Positions 1 through 7,934 of a DNA stretch of 64,000 bases are shown here, one piece after another. The stretch covers positions 5,642,001 through 5,706,000 of the forward strand of contig NZ_AP018254.1 of NCBI RefSeq assembly GCF_002368395.1, read 5' to 3'. The notes under the pieces are model-generated. The model had not been told where the DNA came from. It saw nothing but the letters and a program-made list of their open reading frames with translations, and did not search any database. The position numbers and the translations under genes are program-made. This stretch comes from Calothrix sp. NIES-3974. Lineage in GTDB: Bacteria; Cyanobacteriota; Cyanobacteriia; Cyanobacteriales; Nostocaceae. How positions within the stretch are numbered: position 1 is the first letter of the stretch; every line of letters starts with the position of its first letter.

Positions 1-1806
1 AAATTCGCGGATATTGCCTGGGTAGTAAAAATACCAATCCTCCCGGACATCGCGAAAGTCTTTTAGTTTCAGATAGCATAAGGCTTTTTCAAATCGCTTG
101 GTAGAAACTCCTGCTGTTTTTGCTTTCTCCATGAAGCTATTTTTATCCCAAATTTCAAAAATAAAGTTACTGAGAATACCGGGAAGATGATAGGTTTTAA
201 ATCGATCTGTTTCCGGTTCATCGGGGTTAGTTAAATCATAAATGGCACAATCTAATTGACTACTACCACGAAAACTTCGAGCTTCATCTATAATTTTATT
301 TTTACCCTCATTTTGACAGCGATAAAACTGGGCATTGATTTGTTTGATACTAATTCCTAATGCTTTTTGAATATGGGTACCAAACTTTTTCGCCACATCG
401 GGATATTTTTCTTTCATGCGACATAGTTTTGAGTAAATGTCAGCTGATTGCATACCACCCCATCGCTGGGGATACCGTTCAAATTCATTTCGATTAATCC
501 ATACACTACGAATTGCGTCTGTAAAATTTATGCGGTCATAGGTTTGATTTTCTTCCAAGGGATGGGATTCTTCTACAAACAACCTGGCAACTAAAAAATT
601 GGGAATTAAAGCATAGGCTTGATAGATAGAAAAACCTGGATGTCTTCCTAATCTGCCAAAACGCTGAATAAAATTGCCTGCATCTGCTGCTTCAAAAATT
701 AAAAAATTAATCCGAAAATCTACACCGACATCAATTGTAGAAGTTCCTATCAATAAATCTGCTTCAGCGATGGAATCTCTTTTTTCTGTTTCCCCCGTTA
801 ATCCGGTATTTTCTCTAACTTGCCAGCGCGGTTCAAATACTGCCTTAAATTTTGGTAATAACTTCTTCACCGCAGCAATGGAATTCAGGATAATTGCCCC
901 TTTACTATTGGGATTATCTTGGAAAAATTTGAGGATTACTGTTTCTAGATTCTCTTCTATCCATTCCCGACTAGAACGTAAATTAGGTTCTAAGCCAGAG
1001 GGGAAATTTAAGGTGATCGGTTGACTAATTTGTCTCCATTCCTGTTGATAGCTATCGACAGTAAACTGATAAGCTCCGGCATCTATGGGATTAATAATTT
1101 TTACTTTTATTCCCGCCTTCTCGAAATATCCTTGTAATAACTCGCTGGGAGTGGCGGAGAGAAAGAGGAACTTTTTGGGATGATTGGCTGTGTTCCGAAT
1201 TAAGAATATCGTATTAATTACACTAGCAATTTGGGGTGAGGAGAAAATATGAAATTCATCATAAATAAATAGTTTATACCTCTCATCAATGCGACGAAAT
1301 AATCTATCTGGATTGTCTATTTTTCCCCGTAAATAGTAAAAATTATGAATGTAATGAAACAAATCTGGATTGGTCAGCAGTATTTCATGATTACTGGAAA
1401 TATCCTCTAATCCTTCCAACTTAGCAGGTAGTTTTACCCCATCCACATAATTCTCCAAAATAGCTGCTGTTAACCGATATATCTGCGGATCATAATGGGG
1501 TTGAAACTGTGCTTTGTAAGCTTGTACCTGCTTTTCCTGGTCTCTCACCAACTCATTGGTGGGATACATCCCTAAAGTATACATACGCTGATTCATAGAC
1601 GGGAGAAAAGCTGCTAAACTCTTCCCATCTCCCGTCATAGCAGTGTTAAATATTACTTCTACCTGTGGGTCTTGCAACGCTTTATAAGTCTCCCCTTGAT
1701 GCCAAGATAGTGACCAGCCGTTAGGTATTTTCACCCCGTTAGGTGTGGGGATGGTCTGGGAAAAAACTGGTTGTAGATAAATACGATAGCTAGACAGGTT
1801 GGACAT
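1..1806 (-). CDS. cas3: Type I-D CRISPR-associated helicase Cas3' (partial, runs off the left edge)
   Basis: The first 602 codons are present and open to base 1; the C-terminus lies outside the window. The product is a superfamily 2 helicase. A Walker A motif TGDGKS is seen near residue 60 (NTAMTGDGKSLAAFLP), and the Walker B motif is DEFH (YDEFHIFSSPQ, about residue 185) rather than DEAH, which is the mark of the cyanobacterial type I-D Cas3. Further on are SATPSE (motif III) and QRFGRLGRH (motif VI). No HD nuclease is visible, consistent with type I-D, where the HD domain sits on Cas10d. Family knowledge: the protein is recruited to the I-D Cascade and unwinds target DNA. The start ATG at 1806 is the first after the divergent regulator's upstream region and gives MSNLSSYRIYLQP. 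The rest of the cas operon would lie to the left. Confidence 0.9.
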   Translation of the reverse strand, partial: MSNLSSYRIYLQPVFSQTIPTPNGVKIPNGWSLSWHQGETYKALQDPQVEVIFNTAMTGDGKSLAAFLPSMNQRMYTLGMYPTNELVRDQEKQVQAYKAQFQPHYDPQIYRLTAAILENYVDGVKLPAKLEGLEDISSNHEILLTNPDLFHYIHNFYYLRGKIDNPDRLFRRIDERYKLFIYDEFHIFSSPQIASVINTIFLIRNTANHPKKFLFLSATPSELLQGYFEKAGIKVKIINPIDAGAYQFTVDSYQQEWRQISQPITLNFPSGLEPNLRSSREWIEENLETVILKFFQDNPNSKGAIILNSIAAVKKLLPKFKAVFEPRWQVRENTGLTGETEKRDSIAEADLLIGTSTIDVGVDFRINFLIFEAADAGNFIQRFGRLGRHPGFSIYQAYALIPNFLVARLFVEESHPLEENQTYDRINFTDAIRSVWINRNEFERYPQRWGGMQSADIYSKLCRMKEKYPDVAKKFGTHIQKALGISIKQINAQFYRCQNEGKNKIIDEARSFRGSSQLDCAIYDLTNPDEPETDRFKTYHLPGILSNFIFEIWDKNSFMEKAKTAGVSTKRFEKALCYLKLKDFRDVREDWYFYYPGNIREF

Positions 1807-1898
1807 AAAATAGTGTCCGTAAGTTGTTGTTAAAATCTATCTTGGCACGCAAAATAGTGATTGACAAGATGTGTCCTTATAAAAGTGTCCGTATAATT
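1807..1898. promoter_or_regulatory. Divergent cas3/WYL-regulator control region with repeated GTGTCC motifs
   Basis: The 92 bp between the two divergent start codons hold three direct copies of GTGTCC(G/T)TAW, at 1813-1822, 1871-1880 and 1885-1894; the last two are spaced 14 bp apart. A reverse copy GGACA lies at 1801-1805 over the cas3 start codon. A TTGACA box (1861-1866) and a TATAAT box (1892-1897) are seen but are 25 bp apart, so they probably do not form one promoter. The repeats are a natural operator for the ribbon-helix-helix regulator encoded to the right. The operator role is inference. Confidence 0.55.
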
Positions 1899-2753
1899 AT
1901 GAGTCGTAAAGGTCAGTCGATCACACTATCAATTTCAGAAAGGGATAAATCAGAACTAGAAACCCTTGCGTTAGAGTTTGGGATGAAATGGGGGGATAAA
2001 CCGAATATATCCAGATTAGTGGAAGCGATCGCGCGTCGTCAGTTATTGCTGGGGAATAATAATGATTGGACCCCAAGTCGGATTCGTGCTTTGGATCGAG
2101 CGATGCGCGGATTCGTCGATATGGGAGAAAATGAACAAGCGTGGGAAATTGGTAAGTTACTTTTAGAACGTAGTGAGTTATCGACACCGCTACGAACTCA
2201 AATAGAAGAATTTCTGGGGAATCCCCCTGCTGCGTGGCGTTTACGGGTTGAGCAATTGATTAAAAGACAGCAACCCTTTCAACTTTCCTATGAAGATGCG
2301 GCCCATCGGGTATGGAATTTTACAGTGTGTTACGCCAGAATTACGAATCATGAAAAGCGTCAGTATTTAGATTGTTGGTGTGAAGAGACGGAGGGGAATC
2401 AGGATATTGAGGAATTGCAACATAACTGGTGTTTGCGTTTTGATCGGATACAAGATGCTGCGGTGGTGGAAATTGATCGGAAGTGGCGATCGCATTTAGC
2501 GGAAGTTGAAGTTTCTATGCATTTATTTGGTGGTTTAGCTTTTGCTTACCAAGGGAAACCGGAGGATGTGTTAGTTGAATGGATACCGGAAAAACAGCGT
2601 GTGAAGAAGGTAATTAGAAGGGTGACATCGACATTTTGGTTTATTCGGGAAGTTATGCAGTATGCACCCGATTGTATTGTGGTGACACCAAACAGTATAC
2701 GCGATCGCATCAAAGCCAAAATTCGTACTTTATCGGATTTGTATGAGATGTAA
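1899..2753 (+). CDS. CRISPR-associated RHH/WYL-domain regulator (TIGR03985-like)
   Basis: A 284-residue protein from the ATG at 1899 (MSRKGQSITLSISER); upstream in-frame starts at 1824 and 1869 would overlap the likely operator. Residues 6-45 look like a ribbon-helix-helix fold (a QSITLSIS strand followed by two helices). The C-terminal half is a WYL-type ligand-sensing domain (LSYEDA, then WNFTVCYARI, then HEKRQYLDCW). The position next to type I-D cas3 and the sequence pattern fit the cyanobacterial CRISPR-associated family TIGR03985. Family knowledge: a WYL protein of this locus in Synechocystis 6803 (Sll7009) lowers crRNA accumulation from its I-D array. It probably binds the repeated GTGTCC motifs just upstream and so controls cas3 and itself; that is inference. 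Confidence 0.8.
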   Translation: MSRKGQSITLSISERDKSELETLALEFGMKWGDKPNISRLVEAIARRQLLLGNNNDWTPSRIRALDRAMRGFVDMGENEQAWEIGKLLLERSELSTPLRTQIEEFLGNPPAAWRLRVEQLIKRQQPFQLSYEDAAHRVWNFTVCYARITNHEKRQYLDCWCEETEGNQDIEELQHNWCLRFDRIQDAAVVEIDRKWRSHLAEVEVSMHLFGGLAFAYQGKPEDVLVEWIPEKQRVKKVIRRVTSTFWFIREVMQYAPDCIVVTPNSIRDRIKAKIRTLSDLYEM

Positions 2754-3072
2754 ACCTTTGGTTAGCAAACTAGATACAAATCCAAAATCCCATAAATTCA
2801 GAGGGAGAACCGTACATTGATGATGAGGTTTTCTCTCGACTAATATAGGGTTGGCGGTCGATAAAATACGAATGTGGGCAGTTTGCGTATCGCCTAACGG
2901 TACACAGCGATTTTTGGGCGTTGCTGAATCCAGATATGAATAAAATGTAGAGACGCAATATATCGTGTCTCCATCAGGGTTTTACACATCCAACGAATCA
3001 ATTTCATACATCAAATCAGCAACGTCGATTTTTGAGTGCAAAGCCATAAATAAATTTGGAGAACAGACATTT
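2754..3072. other. Intergenic region between the WYL regulator and htpX
   Basis: About 320 bp without a supported gene. It holds one small inverted-repeat element (2917-3026, listed separately) that ends 46 bp before the htpX start. A purine-rich GGAG at 3058-3061 lies 11 bp upstream of the htpX ATG and is a plausible ribosome binding site. Short open frames here are not conserved-looking. Confidence 0.6.
2917..3026. mobile_element. MITE-like element (110 bp) with 8-bp target duplication
   Basis: The left end GGCGTTGCTGA and the right end, read on the minus strand, GACGTTGCTGA match at 10 of 11 positions, and the similarity extends inward to a TATGAA block. The flanks carry the same octamer GATTTTTG, at 2909-2916 and 3027-3034, as a transposition event would leave. 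Inside is a palindrome (2947-2972) of the family GTAGAGACGC...GCGTCTCTAC that recurs in the window. There is no coding capacity, so movement would need a transposase supplied in trans. A related one-sided copy lies at 25941-26014. Confidence 0.7.
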
Positions 3073-3936
3073 ATGGGAAACCAATTAAAAACAGCAGCTT
3101 TGTTGGCAGCTTTGAGTGGACTTTTAATTGCAATTAGTTATTGGGTTGTGGGCGGAACTACGGGTATAATTATCGGTATTGCGATCGCAGCAGCAACAAA
3201 TTTATTTTCTTGGTATCAATCTGACCGGATTGCCCTAGCTGCTTACGGTGCACAGGAAGTCAACGAATCCCAAGCACCTCAACTGTATCGGATGGTGCGC
3301 AAATTGGCGGAGCAGGCAAATTTACCGATGCCCCGTGTCTGTATTGTACCTAGTGCTTCTCCTAATGCCTTCGCCACGGGACGAGACCCGGAACATGCAG
3401 CAGTGGCAGTGACGGAGGGGATTATGCAAATTTTACCCCCAGATGAGTTAGAGGCGGTGATTGCCCACGAACTGAGTCATATCGCTAACCGTGATACCCT
3501 TACCCAAGCGGTCGCGGCAACGGTAGCTGGAGCGATCAGTTTTTTGGGACAGATGTTAAGCTATAGTATGTGGTTTGGCGGTTCCCGCGACAATGAGCGG
3601 GGTGGCAACCCCATTGGTGTCTTGGCAACAGTGATATTAGCACCCTTTGCAGCAACCGTCCTACAAATGGCAATTTCCCGCACCCGCGAATTTTCCGCCG
3701 ATGCTGGTGCAGCTAAATTGACCCGAAATCCCCGTGCTTTAGCTAGTGCGCTACAACGACTGGAAGCAGCCGCTAAAGGAATTCCCTTTCATGGTGCGAA
3801 TCCAGCCTTTGAGCCATTACTAATTATTAACCCATTTTCGGGGGAAGCGATCGCTAATTTATTTAGAACCCATCCCAGTACGGAACAAAGAGTGGCTGCA
3901 CTATTGGAGTTGGAAAGGGAATTATCGAGTTTGTAA
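3073..3936 (+). CDS. htpX: HtpX-like M48 zinc metalloprotease
   Basis: A 287-residue membrane protease that degrades misfolded or damaged membrane proteins. Two N-terminal membrane helices (about residues 7-27 and 29-46) precede the M48 catalytic domain. The zinc-binding motif HELSH spans residues 132-136, and the third ligand glutamate lies in the SREF-like segment RTREFSADAGA, as in HtpX. Two further hydrophobic stretches lie around residues 150-165 and 180-198. The length is typical of the family (about 290). The start ATG at 3073 has GGAG upstream at 3058-3061; an earlier in-frame start would translate through the repeat element. The gene stands alone between a CRISPR regulator and a HAD hydrolase. 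Confidence 0.9.
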   Translation: MGNQLKTAALLAALSGLLIAISYWVVGGTTGIIIGIAIAAATNLFSWYQSDRIALAAYGAQEVNESQAPQLYRMVRKLAEQANLPMPRVCIVPSASPNAFATGRDPEHAAVAVTEGIMQILPPDELEAVIAHELSHIANRDTLTQAVAATVAGAISFLGQMLSYSMWFGGSRDNERGGNPIGVLATVILAPFAATVLQMAISRTREFSADAGAAKLTRNPRALASALQRLEAAAKGIPFHGANPAFEPLLIINPFSGEAIANLFRTHPSTEQRVAALLELERELSSL

Positions 3937-4087
3937 TCAATGGTATTCCTGCAAATTGGTGAGAAGTTGGGTTGTTAGTAAGATTATTTTGTTTCATCGA
4001 AATTTATTCTACAAACCCGACTTCCCTATTCAAAAATCTTGCCTTTGCTTCATGTTACCAGCTATTATTTGAATGTTTATTTGAACA

Positions 4088-4816
4088 TTATTTCTGAATA
4101 TTTTCCTTTTCCTTCTCCCGGTTTTTAAAAACCTCTATTACCCTTTCCAAATCTAAATCAGTCAAAAAATCAATCGTCCAATTTGCCTGACGCTGTAACA
4201 TGTGAAATGGATAGGTATGGGCAACGCCGACAACCTGCATTCTCGCTCGTTTTGCCGCTTTAATTCCCACCAAAGTATCTTCAATGACTAAACAATCTCG
4301 CGGTAATAGATTTAAATCGGGAAACTTTTCATTTAAACGTTGAACAGCCAACATATAACCATCCGGTTCTGGTTTAGTTGTAGTAATTTCCTCCCCCGAT
4401 ACAATCACTTGAAAATACTCACCTAAATTGGTTTTATTTAACACGAAATCAACTGCTGAACGTAATCCTTCACTGACAATGCCTAACTTTAAATTACGGG
4501 AACGAATTTGAAAAATTAAATCATCAAGACCTGCAAATAAAGGGAGTTTTTCCAACTTTTCCATCTCTTCAATGTAGCGTTTAAGCTTGCGCTGTAAAAT
4601 TTGCAGTAAATAATCATCATTCACAACCCGTCCCCGACTACCAATTAAATTACGAAAGCAATCACGTTCACTTTTACCTAAACAGGTTTGCTCGTACTCA
4701 CCCTTTTTGAGAACAAGATTTTCCGTCAGCAGGATTTCGGCAACTAACTGCTTATGGATTGGTTCATCATTGATGATTACACCATTAAAATCAAATAAAA
4801 CAGCTTTTAGTCCCAT
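4088..4816 (-). CDS. HAD-superfamily hydrolase, beta-phosphoglucomutase-like, with Asn in motif I
   Basis: A 242-residue subfamily IA HAD protein. Motif I is FDFNGV (D9-F-N11), motif II lies in GIVSEG, motif III is the TKPEPDGY lysine and motif IV is VIEDTLVGIKAA. The helical cap between motifs I and II (residues about 16-85) is the C1 type of phosphoglucomutase-like enzymes. The nucleophile D9 is present, but the usual second aspartate of DxD is replaced by asparagine, so the usual general acid/base is missing. Substrate unknown: a small phosphate ester would be expected. It is transcribed away from htpX and no operon partner is visible. Confidence 0.8.
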   Translation of the reverse strand: MGLKAVLFDFNGVIINDEPIHKQLVAEILLTENLVLKKGEYEQTCLGKSERDCFRNLIGSRGRVVNDDYLLQILQRKLKRYIEEMEKLEKLPLFAGLDDLIFQIRSRNLKLGIVSEGLRSAVDFVLNKTNLGEYFQVIVSGEEITTTKPEPDGYMLAVQRLNEKFPDLNLLPRDCLVIEDTLVGIKAAKRARMQVVGVAHTYPFHMLQRQANWTIDFLTDLDLERVIEVFKNREKEKENIQK

Positions 4817-4957
4817 CCCCGCGCTACATGAATCAGCATTAAACTACTTTTATGTCAGTAAACCACGAGTCTTGAGTCAGTGTCAAAATTAATCAATCAA
4901 AGTTTTTTGTCAATGGTTTTGATTGTGTCCCAAGGATATGGGAGACTGACTGGGATG

Positions 4958-5068
4958 GGTGTAGGGATGGGAAAACAGGGGGTCGGAACAAACTACATAT
5001 TCCAAATCTTTTTACACTCTGTGGTGTCAGGTGTAGGGATGGGAAAACAGGGGGTCGGAACAAACTAC
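4958..5068. repeat. 39-bp direct repeat, two copies, 72-bp period
   Basis: Identical 39-bp copies at 4958-4996 and 5030-5068, beginning GGTGTAGGGATGGG and ending CGGAACAAACTAC, separated by 33 bp. The spacing resembles one CRISPR repeat-spacer-repeat unit, but there are only two copies and the repeat lacks a CRISPR-like palindrome or a GAAAC/GAAAG end, so a plain local duplication is likelier. Confidence 0.7.
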
Positions 5069-5132
5069 TTTCACCCTAGATGGTGAGCTTTCCGCAGCAT
5101 TGAGTAAAATGGTACAAGAGACTCTTGCTGCA

Positions 5133-5281
5133 CACCCTGATTGATCTTAACCTTGGGGACAGTACTTCCTGACAAAATGGAAATCAAGCGATCGCTACCA
5201 ACAAATTTGCATACCCCTATTTATCTTACCTTGGAATACTTCCTGACAAAATGGAAATCAAGCGATCGCAACCAACAAATT
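5133..5281. repeat. 74-bp imperfect tandem duplication containing GCGATCGC
   Basis: The segment TACTTCCTGACAAAATGG... occurs at 5163-5207 and 5237-5281 with one mismatch over 45 bp. The preceding ~30 bp also align imperfectly (CACACCCTGATTGATCTTA against CATACCCCTATTTATCTTA). Both copies carry one GCGATCGC. No function is apparent. Confidence 0.65.
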
Positions 5282-5330
5282 AATTTCCCTATTCCTACCC
5301 TCACGAAGAGACTTTTACAGCGAACCCTAA

Positions 5331-7934
5331 TTACAATCTCGGATCAACAGGTTCACTTTCTAAGGCTAAAATCCCAAATACACACTCGTGGACACGACGC
5401 AGAGGAACACCCTTGACAAATCGCTCTAAAGCTTCTACTCCTAAAGCAAACTCCCGCATGGCTAACGAGCGCTTATGGGATAATCCCCGTTGACGTAAAC
5501 GGTTCAAATGGCACGGTAAGTCGTATTCAGCACCATATATTATCCGTAAATACTCTTGACCACGACATTTAACGGCTGGTTGGATAACACCGCGATCGCC
5601 CACACAAATAAAATCCATCGGCTTGACTACCATCCCTTCCCCACCCGCATCAACTAACTGTTGCCACCAATTAATTCCTGCGGCTTGGCTGTGGGGGTCA
5701 TTTAAATTCACAATTTTATACTCAGTAGTCAGGAGTAAATCGGGGTGAGCATGGGCTATGTTAGCGATTTCTTGCAAATGCCAAAGGTGGGTTTTATCCA
5801 TATGGGTGGCACCTTCCGTGGCTAAAATATGGAAGGGAGCGAGTTTGATATCGGTGATATCCTGCACATTCCAACAGTAACGTCGATAGGCTTGCACATA
5901 CAAATTTGCAGCTTGCGATCGCCGTTGAAACTTTTCCAGCAGTGGGGATACATCTACCCCCCTTTCCTGGGTTTTTGTGAGTAAATCCACCGCAGTACCT
6001 AAAGCTAATCGCGATGACATCCCCACAGGTGCATACTGTCTGGTCAGCAGTCCCTGAGCTTTCGCAGACCACGGCATTAATTCACAATCGAAACAGACCC
6101 AATCGGTGGCAAATCTTTGCCAAAATTGAATATCGCTGAGGGTTGTACTTAACTGGTTTAATAATTGCTGCTCTAACTCCCGATTGTCGAAAAATCTCCG
6201 TCCTGTCCGGGTATAACAAATACCGATTCCTTCATCCACCACCCCAAACCGTTTATTTGCAGCTTCTAAATCACGACAGACAATTACTACAGTTCGGGAA
6301 CCCATATGTTTTTCTTCACACACCACTTCCTGCACCCCCTGACTTTGGTAGTAACTAAAAGCTTGCTGGGGATGTTCCAGATATCCTGGTAATTGGGAAG
6401 TTTCCACAGGTGACATGGTGGGTGGTAAATAAATTAACCATTTGGGATTTGCTGCAAACCGACCCATAACCTCCAATGCAGCAATACTATTTTCCTCCCG
6501 AATCTTGATATTAGTTTGCAAACGGGTCTGGATAAACCGCTTACCGCATACATCCTCAATCTGTAAAACATCATCCAGTTCCTGCTGTACGGTTCTGGAA
6601 TGATGGCCAATTCCCTGTAAAGGTTTCAGGGGTTCACAGTAAACCCGTTTTGCTGCGATCGCCACCAATTCCCGTTCCGGATAGCGCAATGCGGTCAATT
6701 TACCACCAAAAACACAACCAGTATCGATATCGATGGTATTATTCAACCATTCGGCTTCGGGTACGGGAGTATGACCATAAACCACTAAAGCCTCTCCCCG
6801 GTATTCACTAGCCCAATTAAATCGTACAGGGAAACCAAATTCATCAATTTCCCCCGTAGTTTCCCCATACAGTGCAAATTCCCGAACAGCACCGGAACCA
6901 CGTCCCTGCATTTCCTGTTTCATCCCAGCATGGGCAACTACTAGATTACCATTGTCAAGGACATAATGACTCACCAAGGAATCGAGAAACTCAATTAAAG
7001 CCTTGATTGCAGTTTCCCTTTCCGGTTCCGGAATCCCCTCAATTTCCTCCAGGGTTTGTGCTAAACCATGACTCACCCTGACATTTTTCCCTCGCAATTT
7101 CCGTAAAAGTTTATTTTCATGGTTTCCGGGAACACAAATCCCGGACCCTGCTACCACCATATTTCTCACTAATTTCACAGTGTCGAGAATTCGTGGACCC
7201 CTGTCAACCAAATCTCCTAAAAATACTGCTTTACGTCCTTGCGGGTGGGAATAGGTGGGAAAATCCCAAATTCCTAAATTCACCCCTGTATTCCCAGGGT
7301 GGGATGGATCAGTTGGTTGGTATCCCAGTTGGGTAAGGAGTGTTTCCAATTCATCACAGCAACCATGAATGTCACCAATAATATCAAAGGGACCATGTTC
7401 ATGTTTGAGGTTATTCCATAGGGGTTGACGGTGAATTTCCACCTGATTAATTTCCGTTAGGGAATTCAACACATACACATAGCGAAAACCCTCCTTTTCT
7501 AAACCACGTAAACTACGTCGTAAAGCTTGGGTGTGACGACGAACGACGTGGATACCAAATTGTCGATCCGGACGTTGGGAATTGCGTTGATGACAAATTT
7601 CTTCCGGTAAATTTAACACAATGGCAATCGGGAAAACATGGTATTCCCGTGCTAGTTGAATATATTTTTTCCGGTCTTCCGGTTGGACATTAGTTGCATC
7701 AATAACGGTTAATTTACCAGCTTTTAAACGTTTCTGGACAATATAATATAAAACATCAAAGGCATCTTGAGAAATGGCTTGATTATTTTCATCGTTACTA
7801 ACTAAACCTCGACAAAAGTCGGAGGAAATTACTTCAAATGGCTGAAAATGTTGGTGTGCAAAGGTGGATTTACCGGAACCGGAAGCACCTATTAGGGTAA
7901 TTAATGATAATTCGGGAATATTAATTTTAGTCAT
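5331..7934 (-). CDS. pnkp: Bacterial polynucleotide kinase-phosphatase-ligase Pnkp (RNA repair)
   Basis: An 867-residue three-domain RNA repair enzyme. N-terminal kinase: P-loop GASGSGKST (residues 16-24). Central metallophosphoesterase: GDIHGCCDE, GDLVDRGP and PGNHE (about residues 190-290), which removes 2',3'-cyclic or 3' phosphates. C-terminal ligase/adenylyltransferase: motif I EEKHMGSR with the predicted AMP-accepting Lys542. Length and order match characterised Pnkp (about 870). Family knowledge: with Hen1 it repairs tRNAs cleaved by ribotoxins. I chose the ATG at 7934 (MTKINIPELSL); an upstream ATG at 7964 adds ten residues that are part of a repeat. hen1 lies upstream on the same strand, but 979 bp away, further than the adjacent arrangement usual for this pair. 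Confidence 0.93.
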   Translation of the reverse strand: MTKINIPELSLITLIGASGSGKSTFAHQHFQPFEVISSDFCRGLVSNDENNQAISQDAFDVLYYIVQKRLKAGKLTVIDATNVQPEDRKKYIQLAREYHVFPIAIVLNLPEEICHQRNSQRPDRQFGIHVVRRHTQALRRSLRGLEKEGFRYVYVLNSLTEINQVEIHRQPLWNNLKHEHGPFDIIGDIHGCCDELETLLTQLGYQPTDPSHPGNTGVNLGIWDFPTYSHPQGRKAVFLGDLVDRGPRILDTVKLVRNMVVAGSGICVPGNHENKLLRKLRGKNVRVSHGLAQTLEEIEGIPEPERETAIKALIEFLDSLVSHYVLDNGNLVVAHAGMKQEMQGRGSGAVREFALYGETTGEIDEFGFPVRFNWASEYRGEALVVYGHTPVPEAEWLNNTIDIDTGCVFGGKLTALRYPERELVAIAAKRVYCEPLKPLQGIGHHSRTVQQELDDVLQIEDVCGKRFIQTRLQTNIKIREENSIAALEVMGRFAANPKWLIYLPPTMSPVETSQLPGYLEHPQQAFSYYQSQGVQEVVCEEKHMGSRTVVIVCRDLEAANKRFGVVDEGIGICYTRTGRRFFDNRELEQQLLNQLSTTLSDIQFWQRFATDWVCFDCELMPWSAKAQGLLTRQYAPVGMSSRLALGTAVDLLTKTQERGVDVSPLLEKFQRRSQAANLYVQAYRRYCWNVQDITDIKLAPFHILATEGATHMDKTHLWHLQEIANIAHAHPDLLLTTEYKIVNLNDPHSQAAGINWWQQLVDAGGEGMVVKPMDFICVGDRGVIQPAVKCRGQEYLRIIYGAEYDLPCHLNRLRQRGLSHKRSLAMREFALGVEALERFVKGVPLRRVHECVFGILALESEPVDPRL

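Larger units (their letters stand above)
4817..5330. other. Intergenic region with two tandem duplications
   Basis: A 514-bp gap between the HAD gene and pnkp, upstream of the first and downstream of the second. No gene is supported. It contains two separate head-to-tail duplications with periods of 72 and 74 bp (listed separately), and a short open stretch at 5108-5144 that could encode only a dozen residues. Confidence 0.6.

Noticed and set aside
1861-1897. TTGACA and TATAAT as one promoter for the WYL regulator
   Set aside because: Spacing of 25 bp is too long, and the TATAAT abuts the start codon.
4958-5068. Two 39-bp repeats with 33-bp spacing, resembling a minimal CRISPR array
   Set aside because: Only two copies, no CRISPR-like palindromic repeat and no relation to the I-D cas locus orientation; more simply a tandem duplication. 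No CRISPR array is visible in the window.
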